Shown here piece by piece: positions 16,576 through 26,300 of a stretch of 64,000 nt of DNA (within the stretch, counting starts at the first letter, position 1; each line of letters opens with the position of its first letter). The position numbers were made by a program, and so were the translations under genes. The stretch is from Spirosoma luteum DSM 19990 (GTDB lineage: Bacteria; Bacteroidota; Bacteroidia; Cytophagales; Spirosomataceae). Under the pieces are notes generated by a model that did no database searches, was not told the DNA's origin, and saw only the letters and a program-made list of their open reading frames with translations. Location of the stretch: assembly GCF_000374065.1 (NCBI RefSeq), contig NZ_KB893290.1:140980-204979 (forward strand), read 5' to 3'.

Positions 16576-17313
16576 ATGCAATCAGTACTAATCACCGGAG
16601 CCAATAGGAGCATTGGCCTGGAAACAGCCAAACAACTGTCGAAAAAAGGGTTGTTCGTCTACCTGGGCAGCCGCAACATCAACAGGGGAAACGAAATCGT
16701 AGAGGAGCTGACCGAAGCCGGGTTCCAGCACCTCAGGGCTATCGAAATCGATGTTACGAAGCCGGATACCATTCTGGCGGCCAAAGACATTGTGGAACGG
16801 GAGCAGGGCAAGCTGGACATCTTAATCAACAACGCCGGTATCAGCAAAGGCTTTCCCGAAAGTGCCCTGACAACTCCCATCAGCGACATTCAGGACGTGT
16901 TCGATACCAATTACTTCGGCACTATCAGCGTGACGCAGATTTTTCTGGACTTGCTCAAAAAGTCGGAAAGCCCGCGCATCAGCAACATCACCTCCGGGCT
17001 AGGGTCGCTAACCCTACACAGTGACCCAACCTGGCAATATTACGGGGTTAAACTGGCAAGCTACGTGCCATCAAAGGCCGCGCTGAACGCCTTCACCATT
17101 CTGCTGGCATACGAACTGCGCGAGTTGCCCTTCAAAGTGAACGCCATTGACCCCGGCTACACCGCCACCGACTTCAATCACCACAGCGGCCCCGGAACCG
17201 TAGAGAGTGCGGCTGCTTTCATCATAAAACACACCCTGACGGCCGATGACGCACCGACCGGGCAATTTTTCAGTAACGATATAGAGGACGGAACGGAAGT
17301 GAGTCCCTGGTGA
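16576..17313 (+). CDS. Short-chain dehydrogenase/reductase (SDR), NAD(P)-dependent
   Basis: 245 residues, classical SDR length. The Rossmann motif TGANRSIG sits at the N-terminus (residues 7-14, with Ser where many have Gly), followed by LDILINNAGIS and the catalytic SYVPSKAALNAF (Tyr-x3-Lys) with ISNITSG upstream supplying Ser. GSRNINRG after beta-2 hints at NADP preference. Substrate unknown. It shares the operator palindrome with the Crp-like gene and ends before a strong bidirectional terminator. Confidence 0.9.
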   Translation: MQSVLITGANRSIGLETAKQLSKKGLFVYLGSRNINRGNEIVEELTEAGFQHLRAIEIDVTKPDTILAAKDIVEREQGKLDILINNAGISKGFPESALTTPISDIQDVFDTNYFGTISVTQIFLDLLKKSESPRISNITSGLGSLTLHSDPTWQYYGVKLASYVPSKAALNAFTILLAYELRELPFKVNAIDPGYTATDFNHHSGPGTVESAAAFIIKHTLTADDAPTGQFFSNDIEDGTEVSPW

Positions 17314-17357
17314 AAAACGGCCTGGAGTAGCCTTAACGCCAACGGCCCTAATCAATT

Positions 17358-17397
17358 AAAAACGCCCTTACCCAGCAGACCGGATAAGGGCGTTTTT
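17358..17397. terminator. Bidirectional intrinsic terminator
   Basis: Perfect 13-base arms AAAAACGCCCTTA (17358-17370) and TAAGGGCGTTTTT (17385-17397) with a 14-base loop. A run of A on one side and T on the other serve both strands. It lies between the convergent SDR and epimerase genes. Confidence 0.9.
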
Positions 17398-17414
17398 AGT
17401 TGATTATTGACCGG

Positions 17415-18476
17415 CTATTTCAGAATCGGTTCCAGGGCGGCCCGGTTTTCGTGGAGCCATGCGTGAATGTCGGTCACAATCTCCCGGATGCCCAGTTCGG
17501 GTTTCCAGCCGGTCAGCTTCGTTACGTTGGTATTGTCCGTTATGTACAGACGGATATCGGCCGACCGGTTTTCGGTGACCTGTTTTATGGGGATCGTTTT
17601 GCCCGTCACTTCCTGGCAAATCCGGGTCAGTTCCTGTAAAGACGCACTACTTTCTACCCCGCCACCGGCATTCAGCACTTCTCCGTTTACCTGATCCAGG
17701 TGATGAAGCTGCCAGTCGATCAGGCGGTACAAGTCGGCAATATGGAGCATGTCGCGGGTTTGTTTGCCCGTTCCGCCGTAGCCGATATAGGCCAGTGGCT
17801 GCTCAAAATAGTGTTTGGCAATCCAGAGCACCATCACGCCCTGATCCACCTTTCCCATCTGCCAAGGGCCGGTAATGACACCACAGCGGTTGATAACCGT
17901 TTTCAGGCCATAGAACTCGTTGTACTCCTGAATAAGCAGTTCCGATGCCAGTTTGGTGGTGCCATACAGGGACCGCGCGCCCGTTAGCGGAAAATCTTCG
18001 GCAATCCCTTTGGCCGACACGCCCGGCACGGGCTGGTCATCCGTCAGCACAAAGCGCGTGTCGGCTTCGGCATAATTGAGGGTTTCAATGGTTTTGATTG
18101 GATACACGCGGCTGGTCGACAGGAAAATGAAGCTGGCCTTGTGTTTCAACGCGTAATTGAGGCAGTTGACGGTACCAAACAGGTTGGTATTGATGAGGTA
18201 ATCGGGCGTACCATCCAGCCCTGCCAGCACCGAGGGTTCGGCCGAGGCTTCGATGACGGTATCCACGGCGGGCAGCGCGTCAAAATCTTCCTTGCTCCGA
18301 ATGTCGCCATGCAGGAACTCGATACCAGCCGCTTTGAGCCGCGACAGGCTTAGTTCCGACCCGCGCCGTTTGAGGTTATCGAGCGCAAAAATCTGGTAGT
18401 GGGGGTAGTTCTGTTTCAGCGAGATAGCCAGCGACGAACCAACAAATCCGGCCCCGCCGGTAATGAGAAGTTTCAT
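17415..18476 (-). CDS. NAD-dependent sugar-nucleotide epimerase (CDP-paratose 2-epimerase-like)
   Basis: 353 residues from MKLLITGGAGFVGSSLA, an extended SDR with TGGxGFxG. LSTSRVYP supplies the catalytic Ser/Thr and SLYGTTKLASE the YxxxK pair. NRCGVITGPWQMGKVDQGV resembles the CDP-paratose/CDP-tyvelose epimerase subgroup, so that is my best guess; UDP-glucose 4-epimerase is the alternative. A frame continuing upstream to 18551 runs through a simple ATGAATG repeat (giving HHSSFIIYHSS) and is not real. Role: nucleotide sugars for surface glycans. Confidence 0.8.
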   Translation of the reverse strand: MKLLITGGAGFVGSSLAISLKQNYPHYQIFALDNLKRRGSELSLSRLKAAGIEFLHGDIRSKEDFDALPAVDTVIEASAEPSVLAGLDGTPDYLINTNLFGTVNCLNYALKHKASFIFLSTSRVYPIKTIETLNYAEADTRFVLTDDQPVPGVSAKGIAEDFPLTGARSLYGTTKLASELLIQEYNEFYGLKTVINRCGVITGPWQMGKVDQGVMVLWIAKHYFEQPLAYIGYGGTGKQTRDMLHIADLYRLIDWQLHHLDQVNGEVLNAGGGVESSASLQELTRICQEVTGKTIPIKQVTENRSADIRLYITDNTNVTKLTGWKPELGIREIVTDIHAWLHENRAALEPILK

Positions 18477-18498
18477 GATGAATGATGAATGATAAATT

Positions 18499-18555
18499 AT
18501 AAATGATGAATGATGAATGATTAGGACTAACCGGCATTCATCATTCATCATTTAT
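18499..18555. repeat. Long perfect inverted repeat of ATGAATG-type sequence
   Basis: 21-base perfect arms at 18499-18519 and 18535-18555, made of repeated ATGATGAATGA / TCATTCATCAT. The structure sits between the 3' end of kup and the start of the epimerase gene, both on the minus strand, and may fold into a stem-loop that ends kup transcripts. It belongs to a set of similar but sequence-unrelated intergenic inverted repeats in this window. Confidence 0.75.
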
Positions 18556-18564
18556 AGTTCATAA

Positions 18565-20508
18565 TTAGGTTGTAATCCGTTTCAATTGTACGTTTTCGAC
18601 CGGGCGGATGACCAGGGGCACTTTCTCTACTTTCACCGAACTGCTGTCCAGACCAAACCAGCGATCTTCGGGCGTGGTGAAGCTCTTGATGCTAAAATAG
18701 ATACTCATGATAAGGCGCTCGGTAGTTGGGAGTTCATTCTCGAATGACAGAAATTTCTCCAGAACCACAAAGCGAAAGTCCCCGATTACATTCTGACGAC
18801 TGAGTGACTCGTACCGGCTGGTGATGTCCACTTCTTTATTTTTCACCATGTCTTCAATCACTTTGCGGAAGAACAGGTTGATGCGCTGCTCCACCCGGAA
18901 GCCCAGTTTAAACGTCACTTTGTAGGCATCGTCGGGGGCAATGGTATTCACTTTATACTCCATCGTGTACGGGTCATCGGTGGTATCGACGTGAACGAAC
19001 CAGTAGATGTCGGCCCGTTTTGGTCGTTTCTGGAAGATGGAGTAAATTATTTTCGACTCAATCTCCGACTGCCGGGCCGCGTTGCTCATAAAGACAATGT
19101 GCGTGGCATACTTGGGAATGCTGATATCCCGGCTAAGTTCTTTGATGGCCTGCGTATACTGGTCGATTCGGACATACTCAGTCAGGCGTAGTTTGATCTG
19201 GAACGCCCTTAACCAGACAATCATCACAAAACCCATGGCCCCCGCAATCAAGATGGACACCCAGCCGCCGTGCGTGAATTTGGCCAGGTTGGCTACCAGA
19301 AAACAGCTCTCGATGGCCAGGTAAAACACCAGAAAAAAGACCACAAACCAGGCATTGTACTTATGCGAATACATGTAGTAGCTGAACAGAATCGTACTCA
19401 TCATCATGGTCAGGGTGATGGCCAGTCCGTAAGCAGCCTCCATGCGCGATGACTCCTGAAAATAGAGCACTACCCCGATACAACCCGCAAAGAGCAGCCA
19501 GTTTATACTGGGTACGTAAAGTTGCCCTTTTTGATTGGACGGGTACCGAAGGCGAACTTTAGGCCAGAAGTTAAGCCGGATGGCTTCGCTGATGAGCGTG
19601 TAAGCCCCCGTGAGCATGGCCTGACTGGCAATAACCGTTGCAGCCGTGGCAATACATATACCGATAATCAAAAACCACTCGGGCATGAGCGAGTAGAACG
19701 GATTCCGTTCGCCCAGCGACTGTCCGACGAGGCTTTCCACGAAGGCGCCCTGGCCAAAATAATTGAGCATCAGGCAGAGTTTCACGTAAACCCAGCTAAC
19801 CCGAATATTGGACCGGCCACAGTGCCCCATGTCGGAATAGAGGGCTTCTGCGCCCGTTGTGGACAGGAAAACAGCGCCCAGCAGCCAGAATGCCCCCGGT
19901 GTTTCGGTCAGAAACCGGTAGGCATACATCGGGTTAATCGAAGCAAGAATCGTTAAGTCATCGAAGATATGGATAATCCCCAGCGTACCCAGCATCGTAA
20001 ACCAAACCAGCATGATGGGGCCAAAAGCGGTGCCTACCACACTGGTCCCGAATGTTTGGATGAGGAACAGGAAGGCCAGAATACCAATAACGATGGGGAC
20101 AGTTGGAATATCCGGATACAGGATCCGTAACCCTTCTACCGCCGACGAAACCGAAATAGGTGGGGTGATAATACTATCTGCCAGCAAAGAACTTCCACCA
20201 ATAATAGCCGGGATAGTAAGCCACTTGGCATGGCGCCGAACCAGGGCGTAAAGGGCGAAAATGCCCCCCTCCCCCCGGTTGTCGGCCCGGAGAATCAGGA
20301 CAACGTATTTGAATGTGGTTTGCAGCGTTACGGTCCAGAAAATACAGGAAAGTGCCCCCCGGACTATAGCCGTCTGAATGGGCGCAGTGGTACCCACAAC
20401 CGAACGAAAAACATACAGGGGCGATGTGCCAATATCACCGTAAATAATACCCATCGCTACCAGCAAACCGGCAGCCGAAATGGCATCCACGTGTTTCTTA
20501 TCTTCCAT
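18565..20508 (-). CDS. kup: Kup-type potassium uptake transporter
   Basis: 647 residues, full length for the KUP/HAK/KT family of proton-coupled potassium importers in the inner membrane. The family signature AMGIIYGDIGTSPLYVFRS is at residues 18-36, about 12 membrane spans follow to residue 440, and the rest is a cytoplasmic domain (DISIPKYATHIVFMSNAARQSEIESKIIYSI). The ATG at 20508 follows a TATCTTTG -7 box. It is monocistronic, separated from the epimerase by an inverted repeat. Confidence 0.95.
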   Translation of the reverse strand: MEDKKHVDAISAAGLLVAMGIIYGDIGTSPLYVFRSVVGTTAPIQTAIVRGALSCIFWTVTLQTTFKYVVLILRADNRGEGGIFALYALVRRHAKWLTIPAIIGGSSLLADSIITPPISVSSAVEGLRILYPDIPTVPIVIGILAFLFLIQTFGTSVVGTAFGPIMLVWFTMLGTLGIIHIFDDLTILASINPMYAYRFLTETPGAFWLLGAVFLSTTGAEALYSDMGHCGRSNIRVSWVYVKLCLMLNYFGQGAFVESLVGQSLGERNPFYSLMPEWFLIIGICIATAATVIASQAMLTGAYTLISEAIRLNFWPKVRLRYPSNQKGQLYVPSINWLLFAGCIGVVLYFQESSRMEAAYGLAITLTMMMSTILFSYYMYSHKYNAWFVVFFLVFYLAIESCFLVANLAKFTHGGWVSILIAGAMGFVMIVWLRAFQIKLRLTEYVRIDQYTQAIKELSRDISIPKYATHIVFMSNAARQSEIESKIIYSIFQKRPKRADIYWFVHVDTTDDPYTMEYKVNTIAPDDAYKVTFKLGFRVEQRINLFFRKVIEDMVKNKEVDITSRYESLSRQNVIGDFRFVVLEKFLSFENELPTTERLIMSIYFSIKSFTTPEDRWFGLDSSSVKVEKVPLVIRPVENVQLKRITT

Positions 20509-20816
20509 ATTCAGGCTTGAGCCTTATCGCTTTTGGGCGGGTAAAAACCGCGCAAAGATAGCCGATGTTTGGATTAATTATTCCTGCCCCACCCTAAAGT
20601 TATCAGGGCAAAAAAGCGCACAAATCGGGCCATACTCACCGACAAAATCAGGGCCGCCATAAAACCAGATCTTTTTTTCAACCGTACATATGATGCCCGT
20701 CCGACTAATAAGTCTTCAGACGGGGCCTATTATGGGTTTTGTTAATTAGGTGAGTCCGGCAGATGGCCTGTTCTATAGACGGGCCATCTCTTTTTTTGTT
20801 CGTACCCTTCCTGTCA
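20509..20816. other. Intergenic stretch with kup promoter and an unmatched plus-strand terminator
   Basis: TATCTTTG on the minus strand (20553-20560) is the likely kup -7 box, 45 bases before its ATG. On the plus strand there is a hairpin GCCCGTC...GACGGGGC (about 20695-20727). A second follows, AGATGGCC (20761-20768) / GGCCATCT (20782-20789), followed by CTTTTTTT. That is a good intrinsic terminator for rightward transcription, yet both flanking genes are leftward. A small RNA ending at about 20797 is possible. Confidence 0.4.
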
Positions 20817-22295
20817 CTAGTACAGCCACTTAGCTCCTTTTTTGACAAGGTTGGGCAGGTTACTGCCAATCGTATCGACCCAGATAGATTTATTGACCCG
20901 GCTGGCCGTAGGGTACGGATAAATTTTGTTGAAGAAATCGCCGGCTGTCAGACCTTTTTGCTGCGCCAGGATAAGCTCCTGGATCAACTCTCCCGCTTTT
21001 GGTGCAATAATAGTACCCCCTAAAATTTTTGGGCTGAAGGGGTTTATGCCCGATGGCGTGACCAATAAGATCATCCGGGCGTATTCGTAGTCTTCAATCA
21101 CAGCCCGGTCGTCATGGGCGAAATCGTACTCGATGCGCTCGTACGCTTTGCCGTTCGTTTTCAGGTCTTTTTCCGAAAAACCGAACGTGGCCACTTCGGG
21201 ATCGGTGAAGGTGACCCACGAAAAATGATCGTACGTAAGTTTCTTCTCAAAAACGCCGGGCGTTATGAAATTACCGACCACGATGGATGCCTGCAACTCG
21301 GCCCCGTGCGAGAACAGGCGCTGCCCGGCCGGTGCTCCGGCGGCTGCGTCGCCAACGGCAAAAACGTGTTTGTTGGTGGTCTGGAGGTAGTCGTTTAGTG
21401 CAAGGCGACCTTTATCGTCCAGGTCAATACCGGCAACGGACAGGTTCAGGGCATCGTACTGAAACGTGCGCCCGACGGCCACCAGCACCACATCGAACGG
21501 AATGGTGTCTGTATGACCATTTTTAGCTTTTACCTCCGCCGTATTTACATCTGGGAAGGCGGTCACTTTCCGCTTTAACCTAAACGTAATACCTTCTTTC
21601 TCTAACTGCTTTTGCAGCAGTTCCGATACGTCCGGCAGTTCCTTGTCCAGAATACGTTCCTCCGCTCCTACTACGGTTACGGCACTGCCCAGCCGCTTAA
21701 AGGCCTGAGCCATCTCGATACCAATGGGACCCGCCCCCACAATCAGTAACCGTTTGGGCAGGGTCTTCAGCGAAAAAATGGTTTGGTTGGTATGCAGCTT
21801 ACCCGGCACGTTCGCCACGGCGTCCAGCCCGTCGGCCTCCAGCTGACGGGGTACGGAACCTGTACAGAGCACGATATTTTTGGCGGCTGCCCGCATCGTT
21901 TCTCCGTCGTTGAGCGCTACCTCAACCTCGGTTTCGCTCACAAAGCGGGCTACCCCAAGGACTACGTCGATACCTTCGGTTTCGCGCAGGTAACGGGCGT
22001 TTTCGTGCGCCCGGATAATGTCCTGCCGCTCCCGAACGTACTGCATTACCTCCGCCATATCGACCTCACCGGCGGCTTTCACGCCGAACCGGTCCACGCT
22101 CCGGGCGTGGTGTATTTGTTTACTGACGTGAATGAGGGCTTTACTCGGCACGCAGCCATCGTTCAGGCAGTCGCCCCCGATCCGGTGATCGCTTTTTTCT
22201 ACGATCAGTACATCGAAACCCAGTCGTTTCATGGCTATACCCACGCTGAGCCCGCCCGATCCGGCACCAATAACGAGTACGTCGTAGTGTTTCAT
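20817..22295 (-). CDS. FAD-dependent disulfide oxidoreductase, lipoamide/mercuric reductase-like
   Basis: 492 residues: FAD motif VIGAGSGGLS, redox pair GGDCLNDGCVPSK (Cys43, Cys48), a NAD(P) site VGAGPIGIEMAQ, and a second FAD motif HVFAVGDAAAG. The C-terminal catalytic His-Pro-Thr-x-x-Glu of lipoamide dehydrogenase is replaced by YPYPTASR (Tyr461 for His, Arg466 for Glu). This argues against lipoamide dehydrogenase activity and for another reductase of the MerA/YkgC-like groups. The gene ends a two-gene unit with the LEA14-like gene 20 bases upstream. Confidence 0.85.
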   Translation of the reverse strand: MKHYDVLVIGAGSGGLSVGIAMKRLGFDVLIVEKSDHRIGGDCLNDGCVPSKALIHVSKQIHHARSVDRFGVKAAGEVDMAEVMQYVRERQDIIRAHENARYLRETEGIDVVLGVARFVSETEVEVALNDGETMRAAAKNIVLCTGSVPRQLEADGLDAVANVPGKLHTNQTIFSLKTLPKRLLIVGAGPIGIEMAQAFKRLGSAVTVVGAEERILDKELPDVSELLQKQLEKEGITFRLKRKVTAFPDVNTAEVKAKNGHTDTIPFDVVLVAVGRTFQYDALNLSVAGIDLDDKGRLALNDYLQTTNKHVFAVGDAAAGAPAGQRLFSHGAELQASIVVGNFITPGVFEKKLTYDHFSWVTFTDPEVATFGFSEKDLKTNGKAYERIEYDFAHDDRAVIEDYEYARMILLVTPSGINPFSPKILGGTIIAPKAGELIQELILAQQKGLTAGDFFNKIYPYPTASRVNKSIWVDTIGSNLPNLVKKGAKWLY

Positions 22296-22315
22296 GCAGT
22301 AGTGTGTTGTGCCGT

Positions 22316-23227
22316 TTACTTATTTTTTTTAAAATCCAGCAGCGTCCCTTTTATGGTCGTCATGAACTTACTTTGCTGGAACATGGGGTTGTTGTTCTTA
22401 TCCAGAATTTTACACCGGAAGGTAATTTCATAGGGCGTATCTTTCTTATCGAACAGGGCTTTGGGCAGTAACCCGAGGGCTTTACCCGGCTTAACAGTCA
22501 TTGGAAACACCACGGGCGTAGTCGCTTCTTTTTTTACCAGAATTGGTTCGTCCTGTGCCCCTTCGGCAATTTCTTTCCCGTCAATAACCACGGTGTAGTG
22601 CAGGTCGGTAACGTTGTATGGGAGCTTGTTTCTGTTGATGATATTGACTTTTGCCGCTACATCCATCGCTTTCAGACTCAGTTTTCCGTAATCGATATCG
22701 TCTACCTTAAACTGCAGCAAGTGGAAGGCAGGCAGTCGGCGGGTTTGGTCGATGTTGATTTTCTTTTCGCCCAGAATCGGCACGTCCGTATCGAACGAAA
22801 TACGAAGCCGGTAGTCGGCACTATCGATCTTACGCCGGTCGAGGTCTTCGAGCAGGGCAACCATTTTTTTCGCTTTCAATTTGGCGGGTAATGCCAGGGT
22901 CGTGCTGTCTTCGGCGTTTACCGTCACTACCTTCTCGTACGACTCCTTAACCAGTTCCTGATCGTTGATATAGAACGAATAATCGACATTGCGTCCTTTC
23001 AGCGCAACGGGCAGCGGATTATCCAGAAGAATGTACATGTTCATCGTAATCTCATCGTCGGTGATGTTCTCGAAGTCAAACCGGCTTAGTTCCACGCGGG
23101 GCTTAAGGGTTCCATCGTAGGCACCGCCCTCGGCTTCGGCGTTACTTTTTAACCGATTATAGTAAACGTAGGCTCCAAGGATGCCGATAAGCAGCAGTCC
23201 GAGCGCAATAATCCAGCCTTTTTTCAT
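22316..23227 (-). CDS. LEA type 2 (LEA14/WHy-like) protein, membrane anchored
   Basis: 303 residues with one N-terminal membrane helix (WIIALGLLLIGILGAYVYY) and two LEA14-like beta-sandwich repeats: ENITDDEITMNMYILLDNPLPVAL then a copy around VAAKVNIINRNKLPYNVTDLHYTV. Bacterial members are thought to be envelope proteins; function is unknown. It stands 20 bases before the flavin oxidoreductase on the same strand and is probably co-transcribed with it. Confidence 0.85.
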   Translation of the reverse strand: MKKGWIIALGLLLIGILGAYVYYNRLKSNAEAEGGAYDGTLKPRVELSRFDFENITDDEITMNMYILLDNPLPVALKGRNVDYSFYINDQELVKESYEKVVTVNAEDSTTLALPAKLKAKKMVALLEDLDRRKIDSADYRLRISFDTDVPILGEKKINIDQTRRLPAFHLLQFKVDDIDYGKLSLKAMDVAAKVNIINRNKLPYNVTDLHYTVVIDGKEIAEGAQDEPILVKKEATTPVVFPMTVKPGKALGLLPKALFDKKDTPYEITFRCKILDKNNNPMFQQSKFMTTIKGTLLDFKKNK

Positions 23228-23309
23228 TGTGTTGGGGCGCGTGTATGTATTGGGCTAGTAACGACCAAACCTGACCAAGTGTTCATGTACACATTGACGC
23301 GCTACCCGG

Positions 23310-26300
23310 TCAGGTAACCGGAACGGCTATCTGAATGGCAGTCCCCTGGGTGTCGGCCGACGTTACCTGATACGTGCCTTTCACGAGCATGACCCGCTGA
23401 TTGATATTGACCAGACCATGACCCGCCAGTGAGTGATTTTGCACACGTACGGGGTCAAAGCCGCGCCCGTCATCGCGGTAGGTCAGCAACAGGGTGTCGG
23501 CTTCATAAATCAGACTGAGTAGAACGTGGGTAGCCTCAGCGTGTTTGGCCGCATTCTGGAGCAACTCCTGTACAATCCGGAACACATTAATTTCAATGCT
23601 CTCGGGTAGTTTCTGCGGCACCTGTCGGCTGGTAAACGTCACGTTCAGCCGGTGGCTCTCATTCATCAAGGCTACCATATCATCAATGGTGTGCACCAGC
23701 CCAAACTCGGTCAGGCTGCGCGGGTGCATATCGTGAATGATGCTGCGTATATCCGCAATAGATGATTTGAGTACGGACAGGGAACGATTCCTGACATCAT
23801 CAACGGCTACATTGGGCGTTCCGAGCGACGAGAGGTACATTTTCAGCACCGTGAGGTTAGCCCCTACGCCATCGTGCAGTTCTTTGGAAAACCGGTGCCG
23901 TTCAAGCTCCTGCGTTCGGATGGCTACGCTCAGCTCGTGGGCCTGCCGATTTTTTAGCGTGGCAATCCGGTACCGGTAGCCGCCGTACAGCCCTCCTGCC
24001 AGCAGCAGGATCACGATTAGCTGAAACCAGCGGGTGGCCCAGAAGGGTGGCTTAATCAGGATGTTCACCGAAGCCCCCTGCTCATTCCAGATACCATCGT
24101 CATTACTGCCCTTCACCCGAAACACGTAATTGCCCGGTGGCAGGTTGGTGTAATTGGCCGTTCGGCGGTGCTGCGCCTGCACCCAGGACGCATCGATGCC
24201 TTCGAGCCGGTACTGATAGCGATTCTTTTGTGCGTTGGAAAAGTTGAGAGCCGCAAAGGAAAACTCAATGAAATTCTGGTCCGGGTTGAGTGTCAGGTGA
24301 GTCTGGTTCGGATTGTACGCACTGTCCAGCACGGTCAGGGCGGTGATGCGAACGGGCGGCACAAACGTATTGCGCTGCATCTGTCCGGTTCTGACGTACG
24401 TAACGCCGTTCACACCGCCAAAAAACAGCGTACCGTCGGTATGCTTGTAGGACACATTGGTATTGAATTCATTGCTTTGGAGCCCGTCCGACACATTGTA
24501 GTTTTTGAGTACGCCCTGCGTGGGCGAGAAGCGGGTTAAGCCCTGGTTGCTACTCAGCCATAGATACCCTTCGTTGTCTTTCAGGATACCATAAATTACG
24601 TCGTTGGGCAACCGAAACGCCATTGCCCCCCGGCTGCTCGTAAACTGGTGGGTAACCACATTACGAATCAAATCGAGGGCAAACAGGCCACAGTCGGTGC
24701 CAACCCAGAGGGTAGCGCCATCCTGCAACAGCGAGCGGATGTTAAGACAGGCCAGTCCGTTGGCAGGCCCGAATGCGCTGAGTTGCTGCGTACGGCGGTT
24801 GTAGCCAAAGAGCCCGTTTCCCAACGTCCCGAACCACACGACATCCCGCTCCTGCTGATAAACCAATCGGATATTATGAGCCGAGATAGCGTTAATAGCG
24901 GGCAAATCCTGCCAGCCTTTCCACTGTTTCGTTTGCCAGTCGAACCGCGTAAGTCCCCCATCGCCCGCTACCCAGATTTCGCTGGTCCGTCCGCTGGTGT
25001 CGCTGATCATGTGGGCTGCGTAGGCGTATTTTTGTTTGCGCGGCCCCGGCATCGGGTACACATGCGCCCGGTTTTGGCGGGGGTCATACTGCGTCAGTTC
25101 GTGCCAGTTGGCAAACCACAGGTTGCCCTTATAATCGGCGTCAATTACCCGCACTTCCCCGTGCATGGCACTAGCCGACGGGATGGCCGTTTCAGGAAAC
25201 GACGTGAGGGTTCTGTCCGGTATCGAGTAACGGGCAAATCCACCGGCTTCGGTGCCAATGTACAGTTGGTTTCCCAGGCCAAACAGCCGGAAAACCACAT
25301 TATCGGGCAGGCCATGCGCCGGCGTGTCGGCCTGTTGCTGAATCAGCCCGAACGGAAGCCGGTGGGGGTCGTATTTGTCGATACCCTGGCTACTGCTCCC
25401 CACCCACACGATGTCCTGCTCATCCTGATAGAGCAGCCACACGAAGTTTTCGCGCAGGCTCCGGTGATTCAGCGGGGAGTGACGAACGTAGGTAAACTGA
25501 CCGGTATCCGGGTGGTAAATGGCTATGCCGCCCGTGCGGGTGCCAATCCAGACATTGCCGGTTTTGTCGCACATCAAAGACTCCACATCAGTGCCGCTCA
25601 GGTGCCGCGCCGTACCCCCCTGCACAAAGTGCGTGATGCGACCCAGGGGGCTAGCTGGATTTTCCAGCCGGAAGGCGCCATCATCGGCGGTACCGATCCA
25701 CAAATGTCCGCGTTTGTCGAACAGGAGATTTTGAAACAGGGATGCCGTTGTCAGGTGCTGACGAATGGGGATAGTCACAAACGTGTCCCGTTTGGAATCG
25801 TAGCAGTACAATTCACTGAATGTCAGCACCCATAATTGCCCATCAGGGGCCAGGCAGCAACTGCGAATGGTATTGTTACCGGGGAAGTAGTGCCTGATTT
25901 TTTTCAGGGCCGGGTCGAAGCAAAACAGCCCCTGCGCCACCGTTTGAATCCAGATACGCCCTTGTTTATCTTCTACCAGCCGGTTGACGGGCAGGCTATC
26001 CACCGCGTGCCGGATGCCAAACGTTTCCGTAAATCGCCGTATCCGGCCATCTGTACGGTCGAACAGATTCAGCCCGGCTCCCGTGCCAATCCACAGCCGC
26101 TGCTGCGAATCGGCCAGCAGGGCCTGCACCAGGTTACTGTTCAGTCCCTGCCCGGTCCGGTACACCCGGAACCCGTAGCCGTCGAACCGATTGAGGCCAT
26201 CCTGCGTGGCAAACCACCGGAAGCCATCATAGGCAGTAACTGCATTGATGGTCCCCTGCGAGAGGCCGCTCTCCTGCCCGTAATGCTCAAACGTTATTGC

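Noticed and set aside
18477-18551. N-terminal extension of the epimerase (HHSSFIIYHSS-type)
   Set aside because: It is translation of the ATGAATG inverted repeat; the Rossmann fold starts at the ATG at 18476.
24648-25835. Long open frame antisense to the propeller kinase
   Set aside because: Low-complexity Arg/Val/Pro-rich translation without features; a shadow of the kinase gene.
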